From IMG/VR virus record IMGVR_UViG_3300049919_000183, positions 1-40,071 of that record: DNA of 40,071 nucleotides; one strand, 5' to 3'. This document shows positions 15,286-23,323 of this stretch, piece after piece (positions within the stretch are counted from its first letter, which is position 1; the number at the start of each line of letters is the position of its first letter). Below the pieces are notes generated by a model. That model had not been told where the DNA came from, did no database searches, and saw only the letters and a list, made by a program, of their open reading frames with translations. The position numbers and the translations under genes are program-made. The stretch comes from a virus.

Positions 15286-18042
15286 CTATAGTGATACGTT
15301 GCAAATACCCGCAGCTCCACCAGTTCCACCAGTGATACCCACGTTTAAACCACCAGTCCCACCAGCCGCTCCAACTGTTCTGCTTCCCGTAGAGGTAGAA
15401 ATATTGAAAAGCTCTATAGCTCCACCAGTTCCACCACCACCGCCTCGTCCACCGAGTCCAGTTCCGAATCCGTTACCGGCATTTCCACCAGTTCCACCAT
15501 TCGCAGTTATAAGATTGGTAATAGTTGGTCCTGTTTTATTTGCATACATTATATAAACATATCCACCACCGGCACCAGCTCCACCGCCTCCACCGCCAAC
15601 GTTTCCTGCTCCACCGTTCGCACCATTTCCACCATTTCCGCCATTGCAGACAATTACACCAGAAGCAGTCGATGCACTAGTTATTATATTTTGTGCGTAG
15701 ATAGCGATGATACCACCACCAGCTCCACCTCCGCCTCCGCCTCGGCCATTGTTTACACCGTCACCGCCGCCAGCTGAACCGCCAGGAGCACCAGCTCCAC
15801 CGCTTATTAGAACCTGACCTCTAAGTATATCGTAGGCAATTCTGTTAAATTCTACGCCTGTTGTTGCTGTACTAGCCGCTCTTGAGGCACCCCCGGCGTT
15901 TGGAGTTCCAGCTCCACCTTGCCCGCCGGCTCCAGAGCCACCACCGTTGGCGTTTACAAGAGTACCGGAAGCACCAGCCTGAGCACCAACGCCCGTTGTA
16001 CCAGTAGCACCGGCACCACCATTGGCGCTACCCCCAAGAGTAGCACTGGCTAATGCACCAATAAGGCCAGCTCCAGCTTGAGTTATTGTACTGTTACCAT
16101 TACTTCCACTTCTACGTATTGCATTCGCAGGAGCATTTGAAAGGTTTAATGTTTTACAAAAAATTCTATATCCTGCCGTTGTCAAAGCGGCTCCAGCATT
16201 AAGAGTGAGGGTGTTATAGAAAACATCCTGAGTTAGTGTAAGTGGGCCAGAAAGAGTTAAGTTTCCATTTGTACCGGAACCAAAAAACTCTTCCCATGTT
16301 GGTGCGATATTATCTACGTAAGCTGTTGTTGCAATCTTTGTTGAGTTATCACCTGGAGACTGAGTTGTTGCAGTCGCTCCAGCCGTTGAAGACCAGTCGA
16401 TAACAGGAGTAGATCCATCATTAGCAAAAAGTCTTCTGTCTATGTAGTCTAATGCTAAGACCTCACTATCGTCTGCCAAATATCTTGATTGCCAATTTAC
16501 AGACTCAGTTCCAGCGATATCTAACAGTGCCCTTGTGTCATATTGAACAGAAGTTAGCGAAGCGCTGTCTTTTAACAATCTAGCTTCAAAATCTATCGAC
16601 TCTTCATTGGCACCGTCAAACATCATCTTTGAATCTAAATTAATAGCAGTTCCGCCATCATATCCAATAGTCTTTGCTCTTATATTGTTCCAGTTCTGCC
16701 CACTGGCACCGATATCATAAACACCATCCGTGTCGGGAAGTAATGTTTGATTAATAGATGTTCCAGTAAGGTTAGAAAGAGCATCGTTTGCAGGAGTATA
16801 TCCAAGTAATGGTTGGTAAGCCGCCAAATAGCCAACTAGGGCATCAAAAATAGCTTTTACGGTTGGAAATAAAATATTGCTTCCAGTGTTACCCGTGAAG
16901 TTTGTAGTTTTATTTGCAGAATTTTCTTTTAAATTTATAGCTGTTTGTTGAGCTGTAGAAACAGGTTTGTTCGCGTCACTTGTGTTATCCACGTTAGATA
17001 GACCGACATCGTTTTTATCTAAAATTACAACGCCAATCTTGCCAGCAACGGAACTAACGGCATCAGTGTTCGGAATTCTTTCCCAAACAGAGCCGTTGTA
17101 AATGACATAATCACCAAGAGCAAATGTTTGTGGCCCAGATCCAAGGTTTTGCGTACCAGGAACGCTTACTATGTATTGATCTTTATTTGTACCAATACCA
17201 TCTGCTAATGTCGGAGTATTAGTAGTCGCATTCCATGCACCAAGGTATGTAAAAATAGTTGTAGGTATTTGTGATACCGGAACCTGACCAGCACCATTCA
17301 ATGAGGCATACCCACTTGGTACTCCCTTATTGGCAGTGTCTTCCTTTAGGTTTAATGCTGTTTGAGTAGCTGTTGAAACTGGCTTATTCAGGTCAGAAGT
17401 ATTGTCTACATTGGCCAAGCCAACGTCTGCCTTTACAATACCAGTTGGAGAATTAATCACAGGAGAAGTTAAAGTTTTATTTGTGAGAGTCTGTACGCCT
17501 GTTAGAGTTACTGCACTTGAGGCATCCTGCTTAAGATCTAGAGCTGTTTGAGTAGCAGTAGATATAGGTTTTGCAAGGTCTGAGGTATTATCCACATTTC
17601 CAAGCCCAACCATTGATTTAGTTATTCCTGAAACTGTTCCAGTAAAAGTAGGAGATGCTAGGTTAGCTTTTAAATCTAAAGCTGTTTGTTGGGCTGTGCT
17701 GACTGGTTTATTGGCATCAGATGTATTATCCACACTACCTAAACCAACCTGTGCTTTAGTTACACTATGAGGATTGGCCGTGCTCGCGATATGTGAGTCA
17801 ATATTTACGTGTGTATTTACTCCGATATTAGAGAGCAAAGTGTGGTCTGATGGGGCGTTAGAACCAGGAGGTCCCTGTGGGCCAGTGGCTCCGGTTGCGC
17901 CCGTTGGACCCTGAGTACCCACGGCAGCTATTGTAACATCGTTTGCAGCCCCTTGTAATACGGTTACTTCAATAGGAGCATCTTGCTGTACAGTTACCTC
18001 ATTAGGTGGCGTGGCCGTTACTATGACTACAGTATCGCTCAT
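15286..18042 (-). CDS. Tail fibre with collagen-like stretch, repeats and Gly-rich tip, 918 aa
   Basis: Probable receptor-binding tail fibre. Residues about 42-60 are collagen-like Gly-x-y triplets. Four copies of a motif with VGLxxVDNTSDxxKP and a following STAxQTAxxLK lie at about 94-126, 140-171, 203-234 and 342-373; this motif is usual in phage fibres, as is the DNSTKIATTAYVD segment further on. From about residue 690 to the end the chain is very Gly-rich with runs of six Gly. Such stretches can pack as polyglycine II helices, as in the tip adhesins of T-even-like phages. The start overlaps the previous stop as ATGA. The repeats differ in DNA mostly at third codon positions. Confidence 0.88.
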   Translation of the reverse strand: MSDTVVIVTATPPNEVTVQQDAPIEVTVLQGAANDVTIAAVGTQGPTGATGATGPQGPPGSNAPSDHTLLSNIGVNTHVNIDSHIASTANPHSVTKAQVGLGSVDNTSDANKPVSTAQQTALDLKANLASPTFTGTVSGITKSMVGLGNVDNTSDLAKPISTATQTALDLKQDASSAVTLTGVQTLTNKTLTSPVINSPTGIVKADVGLANVDNTSDLNKPVSTATQTALNLKEDTANKGVPSGYASLNGAGQVPVSQIPTTIFTYLGAWNATTNTPTLADGIGTNKDQYIVSVPGTQNLGSGPQTFALGDYVIYNGSVWERIPNTDAVSSVAGKIGVVILDKNDVGLSNVDNTSDANKPVSTAQQTAINLKENSANKTTNFTGNTGSNILFPTVKAIFDALVGYLAAYQPLLGYTPANDALSNLTGTSINQTLLPDTDGVYDIGASGQNWNNIRAKTIGYDGGTAINLDSKMMFDGANEESIDFEARLLKDSASLTSVQYDTRALLDIAGTESVNWQSRYLADDSEVLALDYIDRRLFANDGSTPVIDWSSTAGATATTQSPGDNSTKIATTAYVDNIAPTWEEFFGSGTNGNLTLSGPLTLTQDVFYNTLTLNAGAALTTAGYRIFCKTLNLSNAPANAIRRSGSNGNSTITQAGAGLIGALASATLGGSANGGAGATGTTGVGAQAGASGTLVNANGGGSGAGGQGGAGTPNAGGASRAASTATTGVEFNRIAYDILRGQVLISGGAGAPGGSAGGGDGVNNGRGGGGGGAGGGIIAIYAQNIITSASTASGVIVCNGGNGGNGANGGAGNVGGGGGGAGAGGGYVYIMYANKTGPTITNLITANGGTGGNAGNGFGTGLGGRGGGGGTGGAIELFNISTSTGSRTVGAAGGTGGLNVGITGGTGGAAGICNVSL

Positions 18043-18410
18043 CGCGTGACCTCAGGACTTATATTTGCAGTTCCCTCTAGCCATCTATAAACAGTACCGG
18101 CAATCTCGCTTTCAATGTCGTATGACATTGGCACATCGGCTCTCGTAACTGTTCTTTGAGCAGGTAGAGATATAGCCATGGTGTCGGCAGGATCTAATGT
18201 GACCACAACCTTACCTGTATCAGTAATCTGATTAAGTATATTGAAAGTAAATGAAGCTTGAATTACTGGATCAGAAATAGTTCTTCTGATCTGACCTCGG
18301 AAAACATGGCCAGTTAGATCAATTGGCACATTGAGACTGTCTTCAATAGTTAACTGCAAACTGAAGCTTGAACCCTGTTCAATAGCCATTGTATATGTAC
18401 CAGCACTCAT
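18039..18410 (-). CDS. Small beta-rich tail/fibre-attachment protein, 123 aa
   Basis: The sequence looks like an Ig-like or BppU-type N-terminal tail domain: SSFSLQLTIEDS, then PIDLTGHVFRGQIRRTI, and a DPADTMAISLP segment. Such domains attach fibres or decorate tails. I start it at the ATG at 18410, which has GGGGAG upstream and lies just after the preceding stop; an in-frame ATG at 18446 lies in the upstream gene. Its end overlaps the tail fibre start as ATGA, which implies a direct partnership. Confidence 0.65.
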   Translation of the reverse strand: MSAGTYTMAIEQGSSFSLQLTIEDSLNVPIDLTGHVFRGQIRRTISDPVIQASFTFNILNQITDTGKVVVTLDPADTMAISLPAQRTVTRADVPMSYDIESEIAGTVYRWLEGTANISPEVTR

Positions 18411-18411
18411 A

Positions 18412-19059
18412 TCACTCCCCGAATAATGGAAACTCAGGTTTTTCACCTGTAAAATATATTTTCCTAAGCTCTAGTTTATAGTTTTTACCGTATTGTTCAA
18501 TCATTTTGTTTTCATATATTTCCAGCAACCAAGAATTTAGCATGGTTTTTGGCATAGAATTAAGCTCTAGTCCGTAAATTATCTTAGAAGATGTTTCTCC
18601 AACTTCCTTGTTTATAGCTATAATCATATTTGCTAAATAAAAAGGAAAAAACACCCTACTCAACATTGAGTAATTATAAGAACCCCAAGCATAATAGTTG
18701 GCCAGATTATACGGTAATCTGTCTGTCCAATCACTAACAACAGCCGGATATGCGCCCCAATTTTGCTTTAACTGCCCCCATATAATTTTATGATGAACGG
18801 TATTGTAGATAAAACTAGATGCCATCATTCCGCTTATTTCGTCATGAGAAACGCCCCTCTCTGTATGGTGAAACGATCTAAGATATAAACCATTTGGCAA
18901 TTTTGATCTTTGCATTTTTTCTAGGAAATAAGTCATTCCCTTTGCATTTCTCTTGTCCAATATATACTGAGCAAGAAATAACCCAGAATTTTCAGTGGTC
19001 TGGTCAGACTCTGTAACGATACCAAACCCAGGCTTGAAGTATTCCACTAAGCTCCCCAT
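18412..19059 (-). CDS. Unknown protein between endolysin and fibre genes, 215 aa
   Basis: No family is recognised with confidence. It is rich in aromatic residues (Tyr, Trp, Phe) and His, with a conserved-looking RSFHHTERGVSHDEISGMM segment near residues 61-80 that could hold acidic and His active-site residues, and a helical C-terminal half. There is no signal peptide. The composition would fit an alpha-helical glycan-handling enzyme, but this is only an impression. It overlaps the amidase gene by 13 bases and precedes the fibre-attachment gene, so it may act at the cell envelope. Confidence 0.5.
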   Translation of the reverse strand: MGSLVEYFKPGFGIVTESDQTTENSGLFLAQYILDKRNAKGMTYFLEKMQRSKLPNGLYLRSFHHTERGVSHDEISGMMASSFIYNTVHHKIIWGQLKQNWGAYPAVVSDWTDRLPYNLANYYAWGSYNYSMLSRVFFPFYLANMIIAINKEVGETSSKIIYGLELNSMPKTMLNSWLLEIYENKMIEQYGKNYKLELRKIYFTGEKPEFPLFGE

Positions 19060-19694
19060 TGCCTTAACTGTTTAATTAGGAATTTTAAATATTCTTCTTT
19101 GGGTATAAAGTCTGAGATGTTCCCTATAAAGAATGGTTCGACCAATATTTTAGGACAAAACTTAGATATCCTTAGGGATTTAACACCTCTGTCGCTTTCA
19201 TCTAGTATTTTTTTACCCTTAGTCGCAGGTCTTCTTATTTTCTTGTTAAAATCTTTATTTAAATTAGCGGCAAACTCTTCGGCAAAAACATAAGATTCCT
19301 TATCGCCATCGACAACTAGCACCTCGCAACCATTTGCTGTGGGTGTATCTGCATCATTCAAGTGCATCTGGATAATTAAGTCTGGATTGGTGGCCATTGC
19401 TGATAACATTGATTCGACACTACTAGAGCCATAGTGGCACGAAATGTTTAATCCTGCTTTTTCTAGTCCCCTCATAACCCAAGTGTTATATTCCACTTCA
19501 GTTGTACCATTCCCCTTAGCACCAGAGTCATTTCCCCCATGTCCACGAGCTATGGCTATTTTCATTTTCTTAGTTGGAAAATTATCAACTTCTTCCTTTG
19601 TTGGAACCTCTTGAACTGGTGGTGCCGGTGGAGTTTTTGTCACCTGAGTGTCATCTGAACGTCGTCTGAATAGTTTTTTAATCCAGTTCCACAT
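19047..19694 (-). CDS. N-acetylmuramoyl-L-alanine amidase (Amidase_3), endolysin
   Basis: This 215-residue zinc amidase cuts the bond between MurNAc and L-Ala in peptidoglycan. Zinc ligands are H52 in ARGHGGND, E66 in TTEVEYN and H111 in QMHLND; the catalytic Glu is E186 in ILVEPFF. Residues 1-45 are a basic amphipathic start (MWNWIKKLFRRR) and a Pro/Thr-rich linker, with no classical signal peptide, so a holin is probably needed for release. The ATG overlaps the stop of a 35-residue lipoprotein as TAATG. It lies far (over 12 kb) from the cluster of small membrane proteins that includes the holin candidates. Confidence 0.9.
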   Translation of the reverse strand: MWNWIKKLFRRRSDDTQVTKTPPAPPVQEVPTKEEVDNFPTKKMKIAIARGHGGNDSGAKGNGTTEVEYNTWVMRGLEKAGLNISCHYGSSSVESMLSAMATNPDLIIQMHLNDADTPTANGCEVLVVDGDKESYVFAEEFAANLNKDFNKKIRRPATKGKKILDESDRGVKSLRISKFCPKILVEPFFIGNISDFIPKEEYLKFLIKQLRQWGA

Positions 19695-19801
19695 TATCTT
19701 GTCTCACATTTGTAAAGGTTAGCGTCCACCAACTCACAGTCTTCAACATAGATAGTTGATGAACATGAAGATAGAATTAAGAGTAGGATTAAATATTTCA
19801 T
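19694..19801 (-). CDS. Minimal lipoprotein, 35 aa
   Basis: This gene reads MKYLILLLILSSCSST, then IYVEDCELVDANLYKCETR. The lipobox is LSSC with Cys13, so the mature part would be only 23 residues, with one Cys pair (CELVDANLYKC). Start and stop both overlap neighbouring genes by a single base (TAATG at 19799-19803 and at 19692-19696), which strongly supports translation. Its place next to the amidase suggests a lysis helper such as a very small outer-membrane spanin, but it lacks the Pro-rich region of Rz1. It belongs to the group of small Cys-pair exported proteins of this genome. Confidence 0.8.
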   Translation of the reverse strand: MKYLILLLILSSCSSTIYVEDCELVDANLYKCETR

Positions 19802-21375
19802 TAATATGATCCTTGGCAGATAAGTGTCCCGAGCACGTCACTCTGGGCTCCATTTCTTCCTTGAGATCCAAAGTTTAAGCTCGAGCAGTTTTCGCATCTG
19901 TAGGCATTTGTTGCGTTGGTATAAAAGACTGGCTCTAGCGAAAGATTATTGTAGGCAACATTGCATTTAAGCTTTGTATAAGTCCTAACGGTATTCAATG
20001 AGTATTGACCTGCAGATGCTCTAGTAATACTTGAAACTGCCGTTCCAATCTGATCTATAAAACATGGGGAGCTGGAGCATATTGTCTCTAAATCAGTCGT
20101 CCCAAAACTTACACTAAAGGTATCGACCCTTCCGGCATACCCTGGTACATTTGGAGTACCAGCAAATGTACCAATGATAAATGGGCTATGAGCTGCAGTG
20201 TAATCTGTAGATGATTTTTGACAAACAATAGAAGTTGGCCCAGTAGTATTTGCACCACTGTCATTTTGAGCATACCAAGCAAGAGTAGTACTATTCATTG
20301 TATCAGTTAGATAAGTTAATCTTTGAGCTGCTCCGGAGTGAGTAAATTCACAATTTGGAGCTGTTGTAAAGATTCCTGCTTGAAAAGTACAGCTATAAGG
20401 AACAGATACAGTACAGTTGCCGTTTATCCAATCAACATTTTCTCCACTAACAACACCAGCTGCATCAACCCTTGCACTGAAAACAGTGGTAGTAGCAATA
20501 GGGCTTGAGTTAGCTTGAACCCATGCGGATGTGTTTGAGGATAGTCCAAGAATAGGAATTCTTATTTGATCAGTTGAAAATATTGCACCGGGAGCATATA
20601 GGCCAACGAGAGTTGTAGTTGGAGTTAGGTTGGGCGCACTTGATGTTAATCCTGCATGGTAAAAATTAGTTAAACTTGTAGCTGGTGCCGTTACAAATGC
20701 ATTTGTATTTGAACCGTTTCCATCTGCCTGCCCAAATCCAACCTTGTCTCCTGGTGCAGATGTAGTGTTTTGCAAAATTAATCTTGAAGCGTCTATTGTA
20801 TATCCCGAAGGAATAGATATGAAAGAAGTTCCAGCTGCCGGTGTACCTACGGCAAAGCTGCATTTAATTAACATATCGGCACCGATCAGCTTCCATTTAC
20901 ACTGGTTGCTTGCTGGTGAAACAGTCCCAAATGCTGTACCGATGGATGGTGTATATGATACCCAATCTGTTCCAGTTGATAAATTCCCAAACCCATAAGT
21001 CCAAGCAGTTCCATTATAAGTAGCGATTGAATTAAGATCCGTATTATAAATCGTTAAACCTGTCGCAGGAGCAGCAATTGCATTCATCTGTGCAGTCGTC
21101 ACTCTTGGAGTTAAAATACCTTGAGTAGTAGACTGTGCATCGAAGATTGCCGAAGCAGCCCTAGTTCCTCCAAGAACAAGTGATGTTCCAGATGCAGCTC
21201 CTATCCCGCTTAATGTCAGCGTGGTTCCTGCTCTAGTGCCAGTAAATGAACCATAATTAGTTTTAAACGTTGTGGGGAAAGTGGACTCCCCGCTAACTCT
21301 AGATGATGTTGGAGGAAGACCTGCGGTTAGCGAAGTTGTCCAAAATAACAATACACTTAATAAATATCTTTTCAT
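19801..21375 (-). CDS. Secreted fibre-like Cys-rich protein, 524 aa
   Basis: The protein begins with a Sec-type signal peptide (MKRYLLSVLLFWTTSLTA, cleavage expected after Ala18), continuing GLPPTSSRVSGES. Residues about 40-130 are fibre-like, with the TTQGILTPRVTTAQMNAI motif and TATYNGTAW-type repeat sequence common in phage and bacterial trimeric fibres. The rest is beta-rich and contains 12 Cys in pairs or clusters (for example ICSSSPC and RCENC), as expected for a protein that folds in the periplasm. I take the ATG at 21375, with GGAG upstream; a TTG at 21387 is poorer. It is coupled by TAATG to the 35-residue lipoprotein. A virion role outside the cytoplasm or a cell-surface role is possible. 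Confidence 0.78.
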   Translation of the reverse strand: MKRYLLSVLLFWTTSLTAGLPPTSSRVSGESTFPTTFKTNYGSFTGTRAGTTLTLSGIGAASGTSLVLGGTRAASAIFDAQSTTQGILTPRVTTAQMNAIAAPATGLTIYNTDLNSIATYNGTAWTYGFGNLSTGTDWVSYTPSIGTAFGTVSPASNQCKWKLIGADMLIKCSFAVGTPAAGTSFISIPSGYTIDASRLILQNTTSAPGDKVGFGQADGNGSNTNAFVTAPATSLTNFYHAGLTSSAPNLTPTTTLVGLYAPGAIFSTDQIRIPILGLSSNTSAWVQANSSPIATTTVFSARVDAAGVVSGENVDWINGNCTVSVPYSCTFQAGIFTTAPNCEFTHSGAAQRLTYLTDTMNSTTLAWYAQNDSGANTTGPTSIVCQKSSTDYTAAHSPFIIGTFAGTPNVPGYAGRVDTFSVSFGTTDLETICSSSPCFIDQIGTAVSSITRASAGQYSLNTVRTYTKLKCNVAYNNLSLEPVFYTNATNAYRCENCSSLNFGSQGRNGAQSDVLGTLICQGSY

Positions 21376-21376
21376 T

Positions 21377-23098
21377 TTATGCTCCAAAAGTTACGCTCAC
21401 AACTTGGTTGGTTCCTGCCTCTGCAATTACAGATAAGTTTCCAGCAACCGCAAAGTCCTCTGCTCTAGAGGGTTCCATTTTTATCCCCGAAGTAATTGTT
21501 GCTACTCCTCCGAGCTTAATTCTAATATTTTCTACGTTATCCCCGTCAGCCGATACCTTCATCCATTTAGCATTGGCAGGTGCCGTAAATGTTTGTGCAA
21601 CGGTAGTTAGGTTTGTAATTTCTTGGTATGAGGCAGCGAGTGCCCCTGGAGTTACCGGAACAGGTGCCTGATTAGATGCCAGGGTTACCGATAAAGAATT
21701 GGCAGCCGTCTGTATTCCGAGGGTCGCTGGAAGTTGAGCAATAAGAGAAGTCAATCTTTGTGCGATTCTTTGCAATCTTCCGTTTAGCCCTGAAGATGCC
21801 GTATCGGTTGCTGGAGCTGTTTCTGTAACTGCACCAAGAAGCACACCGTTGGCTGTTTGAGTAGTCTCAAGGGAAAACCCCGTAATAGCTGCTGGTGGTG
21901 TAATTGCGGCTAGCTGTAGAGCCGTAAGAACCACAGGAACAGATGCGGCTTCAAGGGCCTGACCTAATGCAGGGGTCTTTGTATCAATCGATTGTACGGC
22001 AGTTTCGACATCTAATTGAGTAGTTTCAAGTGCAAAGCCCGAGATTGCAGCTGGAGGAGTTATGGCAGCTATTTGAGCTGCTGTTAAAACAACCGGAACT
22101 GAAGCCGCCTCAAGAGCCTGTCCAAGTACGGGTGTTTTTAAGTCTATAGATTGAACCGCTGTCTCTACATCAAGCTGAGTTGCCTCTAGGGCAAAGCCAG
22201 TAATCGCCGCAGGAGGTGTTAATGTAGCTATTTGGGCAGCTGGTAATACCACAGGAGTAGATGCTGCCTCTAGTGCTTGTCCTAGTGCAGGAGTTTTTGT
22301 ATCGATAGATGCATCAATAACTCTAATCTGCTCTGCTTTTGCTAAGAGGTCTGTATCGTGAACCAAAGCTTCATCGTTTGCATTTACGCCAATGTAGTTA
22401 CCAGATCCATCCCCAATTCTCATTGAGTCAAAACTTGCACCCATATCTGTTGTCTGGATATTTATATCTCCAGCAGTAATATTAATTTCTGTACCTGAAG
22501 CGGCCACAATCTCCACTGGAACTGCAGCTGTATTACCTGGAACGCCAGTGTCTTTATTAACAGGAACTACTACGCCGTCTTTTTGAAAGAATAATTTAGA
22601 AGGAAGTGGCTCGTTATTAGATGGATCCGCAGTGTCTTCTTCTACAGTCGTAACAATACTATCCTTAAGGAATGTTGTTGGTCCGGCGCTTACACTTAGG
22701 TCACCATCTGACGAATATTTTGGAGATACTGATCTTAAAATATCAAATGTATCTGCTATCGCTATTGGAAATTCTGCTGATATAATAAATGTATCAGCGT
22801 CTACTATTTTAATAATTGAAATTTCTTCTCTATCAGAAGCTCCAGATGTCATTCTCATGAACCATCCCTGCTTTGCTCCGTGTGCAGTAGACTTAATCAG
22901 CTTTCTAACCGATCCAGCCTCTATTGCATGAGCTAGAGATACTTCTGTTATACCGTGGATCATTACATCGGCAGCACCTTTCTTTCCAGAAATTTCCTGA
23001 ATTGATAAATGTTGCATACTATCGCCCGAATTTTCAATATCCGGTACTGGTGCGTTACTGTAAAGAAAAGATTTAGATCCTTTGATTGATTCTGACAT
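21377..23098 (-). CDS. Virion-associated repeat protein, 573 aa
   Basis: The function is unknown; it is probably structural. Residues about 1-125 form an N-terminal domain. From residue 264 a 53-residue unit is repeated: 264-316, 317-369 and a shorter third copy 370-414, each starting SIDxKTP, then LGQALEAAS, PVVL, TPPAAI and ending QLDVETAVQ. The rest is Ala/Thr-rich and beta-like, ending VVSVTFGA. It begins the sub-block that follows the capsid terminator and so may depend on its own promoter in 23099-23280. AAGGAG stands about ten bases upstream of the ATG. Confidence 0.7.
   Translation of the reverse strand: MSESIKGSKSFLYSNAPVPDIENSGDSMQHLSIQEISGKKGAADVMIHGITEVSLAHAIEAGSVRKLIKSTAHGAKQGWFMRMTSGASDREEISIIKIVDADTFIISAEFPIAIADTFDILRSVSPKYSSDGDLSVSAGPTTFLKDSIVTTVEEDTADPSNNEPLPSKLFFQKDGVVVPVNKDTGVPGNTAAVPVEIVAASGTEINITAGDINIQTTDMGASFDSMRIGDGSGNYIGVNANDEALVHDTDLLAKAEQIRVIDASIDTKTPALGQALEAASTPVVLPAAQIATLTPPAAITGFALEATQLDVETAVQSIDLKTPVLGQALEAASVPVVLTAAQIAAITPPAAISGFALETTQLDVETAVQSIDTKTPALGQALEAASVPVVLTALQLAAITPPAAITGFSLETTQTANGVLLGAVTETAPATDTASSGLNGRLQRIAQRLTSLIAQLPATLGIQTAANSLSVTLASNQAPVPVTPGALAASYQEITNLTTVAQTFTAPANAKWMKVSADGDNVENIRIKLGGVATITSGIKMEPSRAEDFAVAGNLSVIAEAGTNQVVSVTFGA
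21857..22309 (-). repeat. 53-residue tandem repeats in the 573-aa protein
   Basis: Two full copies of 159 bases and one partial copy of 135 bases encode nearly the same amino acids. Comparing the first and second spacer-matched copies base by base, most differences fall at third codon positions, so the copies were kept alike in protein but not in DNA. Confidence 0.85.
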
Positions 23099-23280
23099 AT
23101 CCCTTGTGCTCCTTCTTCGGCGTCTTAGTGGATTAAGATCTGTGATGGTGCCACATCCGAGGCACCTTTATTCACAGGTATTTTAATATAGAACTAGATA
23201 ATGGTATCATAAGTTAAATAAAAGACAAGAACCCAGATGCGATTATTGTTCCAGTAGTAGTATAGTCTTCATTTAAAGTC
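23099..23280 (-). promoter_or_regulatory. Leader of the repeat-protein sub-block with weak promoter
   Basis: There is no gene here. On the minus strand TTGTCT (23228-23223) and TACCAT (23206-23201) are 16 bases apart with TGA just before the -10, a plausible extended-type promoter. A hairpin with arms GGTGCC/GGCACC (23147-23152, 23161-23166) lies in the leader before the 573-residue gene. Either could set expression below the capsid terminator. Confidence 0.35.
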
Positions 23281-23308
23281 AAAAAAAGGGAGGTGTTTTA
23301 AGCCTCCC
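23281..23308 (-). terminator. Rho-independent terminator after the capsid gene
   Basis: Minus-strand reading gives GGGAGG, a nine-base loop, CCTCCC and then seven T. It lies 15 bases beyond the stop at 23324. It would limit transcription from the capsid into the tail and lysis genes, keeping capsid mRNA high. Confidence 0.85.
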
Positions 23309-23323
23309 AATTGCTATTTTAAA

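Noticed and set aside
15299-15556. Pro-rich plus-strand open frame
   Set aside because: It is the antisense shadow of the Gly-rich end of the tail fibre, since Gly codons read as Pro on the other strand.
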